Assembly: GCF_000721495.1 (NCBI RefSeq)
Contig: NZ_JOHY01000049.1
Coordinates: forward strand, 1 to 64,000
Direction of reading: 5' to 3'
DNA: 64,000 nucleotides
From: Streptomyces sp. NRRL F-5123
GTDB taxonomy: Bacteria; Actinomycetota; Actinomycetes; Streptomycetales; Streptomycetaceae
A model generated the notes under the pieces. The model was not told the DNA's origin. It saw only the letters and a list, made by a program, of their open reading frames with translations, and made no database searches. Positions within the stretch are counted from its first letter, which is position 1. Every line of letters begins with the position of its first letter. The position numbers were made by a program, and so were the translations under genes. Shown here piece by piece: positions 61,646 through 64,000 of this stretch.

Positions 61646-62353
61646 ATGGGTGAGCCGCACCTCGCGGGGTCCGGCTACGTCGTCGTCTGGGTGGCGGCGG
61701 GCGAGCCGCCCGGCAGGCCGGACGGATTGCAGGGGCGCGCCGCGGACTACCGCGGGACGCGCGCCGCCGCGCATCGGGTCGGCCGGCAGCTCGTCGCGGC
61801 GTACACGTCATGTCCGCCGGAGCAGCAGGCCTGGGAGCGCGACGCACGGGGGCGCCCGCTGGTCGTCGGCCCCGGCGGCCTGCACGTGAGCCTCAGCCAC
61901 GCCGGCGGCGTGGTCGCGGCGGCGCTGGCGTGGGACGGCCCGGTCGGCGTGGACGTCGAGCGGCTGCGGCCGCTGCCGGACCGCGGCGCGCTCGCCCGCA
62001 CCGCGCTCGCCGACAGCGAGCGCAGGGCCGTCGACGAGCTGCCGGAGGAGCGGCGGGACGCGCAGGTGCTCCGCTTCTGGACGCGCAAGGAGGCGGTCGC
62101 CAAGGCCCTCGGCAGCGGGCTGGCCACCCATCTGCGCGGCATCGTCACGACGGCCCATGGCGCTGTGGTGTCCCTTCCCGAGGGGTGCGGTGACCTCTCC
62201 GCGTGGTCGCTGGCCGATCTGCCCGCGCCGGACGACGTGCTCGCCTCGGTCGCGGTCCGGGCGCCGGGCGTGCGGGCGGTGGCCCGCACGCTGGCGCTCC
62301 CCGCGGACCCGGGCCGGCCCCCCGGCGGGGGCGCGGTGGGGCCGCGGGGCTGA
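61646..62353 (+). CDS. 4'-phosphopantetheinyl transferase (second in the cluster)
   Basis: A 235-residue Sfp-type transferase: HVSLSHAGG, GVDVE (Asp103, Glu105) and FWTRKEAVAKALG (Trp145, Lys148, Glu149, Lys153). The C-terminal ~15 residues are Gly/Pro-rich. It is divergent from the large PKS gene and likely activates its carrier domains. It differs clearly from the transferase at 23319-23888, suggesting separate carrier preferences or separate origins of the two sub-clusters. Confidence 0.92.
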   Translation: MGEPHLAGSGYVVVWVAAGEPPGRPDGLQGRAADYRGTRAAAHRVGRQLVAAYTSCPPEQQAWERDARGRPLVVGPGGLHVSLSHAGGVVAAALAWDGPVGVDVERLRPLPDRGALARTALADSERRAVDELPEERRDAQVLRFWTRKEAVAKALGSGLATHLRGIVTTAHGAVVSLPEGCGDLSAWSLADLPAPDDVLASVAVRAPGVRAVARTLALPADPGRPPGGGAVGPRG

Positions 62354-62364
62354 GGGGGCGGCGC

Positions 62365-63711
62365 CTACACCGAGGGCGCGAGCACCGGGGCGCGCAGGGT
62401 GCCCAGGTAGGAGTGCCACAGGTGCGTCGGGTCGTTCTCGACGGCGAGCACCGTCTCCCGCATGACGCGCAGCACCTCGGGCTCGTCGCCGTCGTAGACG
62501 TCGCCCTGCAGCAGCCGGACGACGTCCAGCCGGTAGCGGGGGTCGGCCACGAAGGTGGTGAAGAGGATGTTCAGCCGGTAGTAGACCGAGATGAACTGGT
62601 ACCAGTTGCGCACCCCGCTGCGGATCTTCTTCTCGTACCCGGCGAAGGCCGCCTTGGAGAAGTCGCCGGTCTCGTTGGCCTTGACGATGTCGGCGCAGGC
62701 CAGCCGGGCGCTGTTGAGGGCGACGCTGACGCCGCTGGAGAAGATCGGGTCGACGAACCGCGCGGCGTCGCCGAGCAGCACGAAGCGGTCGCCGACGAGC
62801 TCGGTCATCGAGTAGCTGTAGTCGCCCTCGACCGTGAAGTCCTTGACCTGGGTGGTCTTCTGCAGCGCCTCGTAGAGGTCCGGACGGCTCTCCAGGAAGC
62901 TCCAGAAGAACTTCTCGCGGTCCGTGTTCGCCTTGGTGAACTGGGCCTTCTGCGTCACGACGCCGATGCTGGTGACGGTGTCGGTGATGGGGATCTGCCA
63001 GACCCAGGTGTCGCTGATCGGCAGGAAGTGGATGTAGATGTAGTCGACCTTCTCGGGGCTGTTGGCGACCGCCGCGCGGTCCAGGCCCTCGAACCAGCCG
63101 TGGATGGCGTACTGGTCGAAGACCGGGTCGGGCTCCTTGAGGCCGAGCTGGCGGCCGAGCATGGTCTGCCGGCCGGAGGCGTCGATCACCATCTTCGCGG
63201 TGACGTCGATCTCCTTGGGGCCCATCTTGACGGTCAGCGCGACCTGGTCGGGGTCGCCGAAGTCCACCCGCATCGCGCGGACGCCCTGGAAGACCTTGGC
63301 GCCCAGGCTCTCGGCGTGCTTGAGCAGGATGAGGTCGAACTTGCTGCGGTCGACGTGGAAGGTGTAGTCGCGGTCCACGCCGTCCTGGTCGCGCTCGCTG
63401 AACAGGATGTCGGCGGTGCCCAGTTCATGGGTGAAGGTGGTCGTCGCGCTGCCGCTGACGTTGCGCGGCATGGAGGACGTCCACGCGGCGCCGTACTTGC
63501 GCGGGAAGCCGGCCGCCTCGATCTTCGGCATCGCGCCGGTCTCCAGCAGCACCCGGGTGGTGGCCGGGACGAGCGACTCGCCCACGTGCGGGCGGGGGAA
63601 GTTGGCGCCCTCGAAGACCGCGACCGACATCCCGGCCTTGGCGAGGTAGGAGGCGGCGCTGGAACCGGCGGGGCCTCCGCCGACGATCACGACGTCGTAG
63701 TCGGTACTCAT
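62365..63711 (-). CDS. Flavin-dependent halogenase, carrier-protein-substrate type
   Basis: A 448-residue FAD enzyme. FAD-binding GGGPAG (11-16), PRPHVGESLVP (32-47 region), the halogenase motif WVWQIP (236-241), a candidate catalytic lysine (Lys72 in FPRKYG) and DAARFVDPIFSSGV late in the FAD domain. The sequence is nearer the CndH/CmlS/PltA group, which work on carrier-bound substrates, than free-tryptophan halogenases. A carrier-protein gene ends 5 nt upstream, the probable partner. Some family members act as oxygenases without halogenating, so chlorination is likely but not certain. No flavin reductase is seen in the window. Confidence 0.88.
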   Translation of the reverse strand: MSTDYDVVIVGGGPAGSSAASYLAKAGMSVAVFEGANFPRPHVGESLVPATTRVLLETGAMPKIEAAGFPRKYGAAWTSSMPRNVSGSATTTFTHELGTADILFSERDQDGVDRDYTFHVDRSKFDLILLKHAESLGAKVFQGVRAMRVDFGDPDQVALTVKMGPKEIDVTAKMVIDASGRQTMLGRQLGLKEPDPVFDQYAIHGWFEGLDRAAVANSPEKVDYIYIHFLPISDTWVWQIPITDTVTSIGVVTQKAQFTKANTDREKFFWSFLESRPDLYEALQKTTQVKDFTVEGDYSYSMTELVGDRFVLLGDAARFVDPIFSSGVSVALNSARLACADIVKANETGDFSKAAFAGYEKKIRSGVRNWYQFISVYYRLNILFTTFVADPRYRLDVVRLLQGDVYDGDEPEVLRVMRETVLAVENDPTHLWHSYLGTLRAPVLAPSV

Positions 63712-63716
63712 GGTTC

Positions 63717-63989
63717 TCAGACACCTTCCGTCGGGAGGGGCAGCAGGCCGGACACGAGCTTGGTGATGGCGGCGATGTCCCGGAAGTTCGCCGCGTTGAT
63801 CGACGACAGCGGTACGTCCACGCGCAGCTCTTCACGCAGGAAGTTCAGCAGGAGCGCGCTGTTCATCGAGTTGAGGACCTCCCACTCCAGGAGCGGGGTG
63901 GACTCGGTCAGCTCGCCCTTCGGGTCGCCGTCGAGAAAGGTCTCGCTGATGAAGGCCGTGATGCGCTGCTTGACCTCATCGGGTGTCAT
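63717..63989 (-). CDS. Stand-alone carrier protein next to the halogenase
   Basis: A 90-residue acidic carrier protein; the attachment site reads LNSMNSALLLNFLREEL (Ser41 in L-N-S-M, Asn where ACPs have Asp). It is upstream of and probably co-transcribed with the halogenase. It may tether an aryl or amino-acyl unit for halogenation before transfer to the PKS. Its upstream neighbour is outside the window. Confidence 0.88.
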   Translation of the reverse strand: MTPDEVKQRITAFISETFLDGDPKGELTESTPLLEWEVLNSMNSALLLNFLREELRVDVPLSSINAANFRDIAAITKLVSGLLPLPTEGV

Positions 63990-64000
63990 TGCGGGGTCCC

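Noticed and set aside
1..64000. tRNA, rRNA, insertion sequence, phage or attachment-site features
   Set aside because: None recognised by reading; no transposase or integrase motifs and no tRNA-like cloverleaf were seen.

Overview
The window is very GC-rich (third codon positions nearly all G or C), with bldA-type TTA codons, large LuxR-type regulators and multimodular polyketide synthases. It most likely comes from a Streptomyces or a close actinomycete relative. Most of it (about 7 kb to the right edge) is one secondary-metabolite gene cluster, and the cluster runs off the right end.

Region 1 (1-6.9 kb) looks like flanking primary metabolism. It holds the start of a lipoprotein sugar-binding protein, a PAS/GAF/SpoIIE-phosphatase/HATPase regulator, a complete sugar ABC importer (binding protein and two permeases) and a LacI-like effector domain that has no DNA-binding head. 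Region 2 (7.1-12 kb) is a minus-strand regulatory set: an atypical-receiver LuxR regulator with two TTA codons, a CPA2-type cation/proton antiporter with one TTA codon, and a 921-residue LAL regulator. Region 3 (12.5-16.7 kb) has a 14-TM MFS exporter with a divergent TetR repressor, an HSL-type esterase and a type II thioesterase.

Region 4 (16.7-28.9 kb, minus strand) is the most unusual part. A single-module highly reducing PKS (KS-AT-DH-ER-KR-ACP) is preceded by eight tightly packed genes: a transglutaminase-like amide synthase candidate, an AurF-like diiron oxygenase, a small carrier protein, an aminoacyl-tRNA-synthetase-like amino acid:carrier-protein ligase, a nitronate-monooxygenase-family flavoprotein, an alpha/beta hydrolase with an altered nucleophile elbow, a second carrier protein and a phosphopantetheinyl transferase. 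I infer a carrier-bound amino acid that is N-oxidised and then amidated or acylated.

Region 5 (29.3-39.6 kb) has, on the plus strand, a PKS module with dead AT and DH domains followed by a Cy-A-PCP NRPS whose A domain reads as cysteine-specific (thiazoline). It ends with a two-gene Drr-type ABC exporter and its TetR regulator. Region 6 (39.7-61.6 kb, minus strand) encodes four further PKS modules in two proteins. Docking sequences suggest the order: three-module PKS, then one-module PKS, then the dead-AT module, then the NRPS. No terminal thioesterase domain is visible. Region 7 (61.6-64 kb) has a second phosphopantetheinyl transferase, a flavin-dependent halogenase and a carrier protein, probably starter-unit chemistry that continues outside the window.

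Important caveat: the ketosynthases of the last two modules of region 6 each lack about 140-160 bp at exactly the same edge of a 100-bp perfect repeat. One of these losses frameshifts the gene. This looks like a collapsed assembly and should be resolved before the pathway is interpreted.
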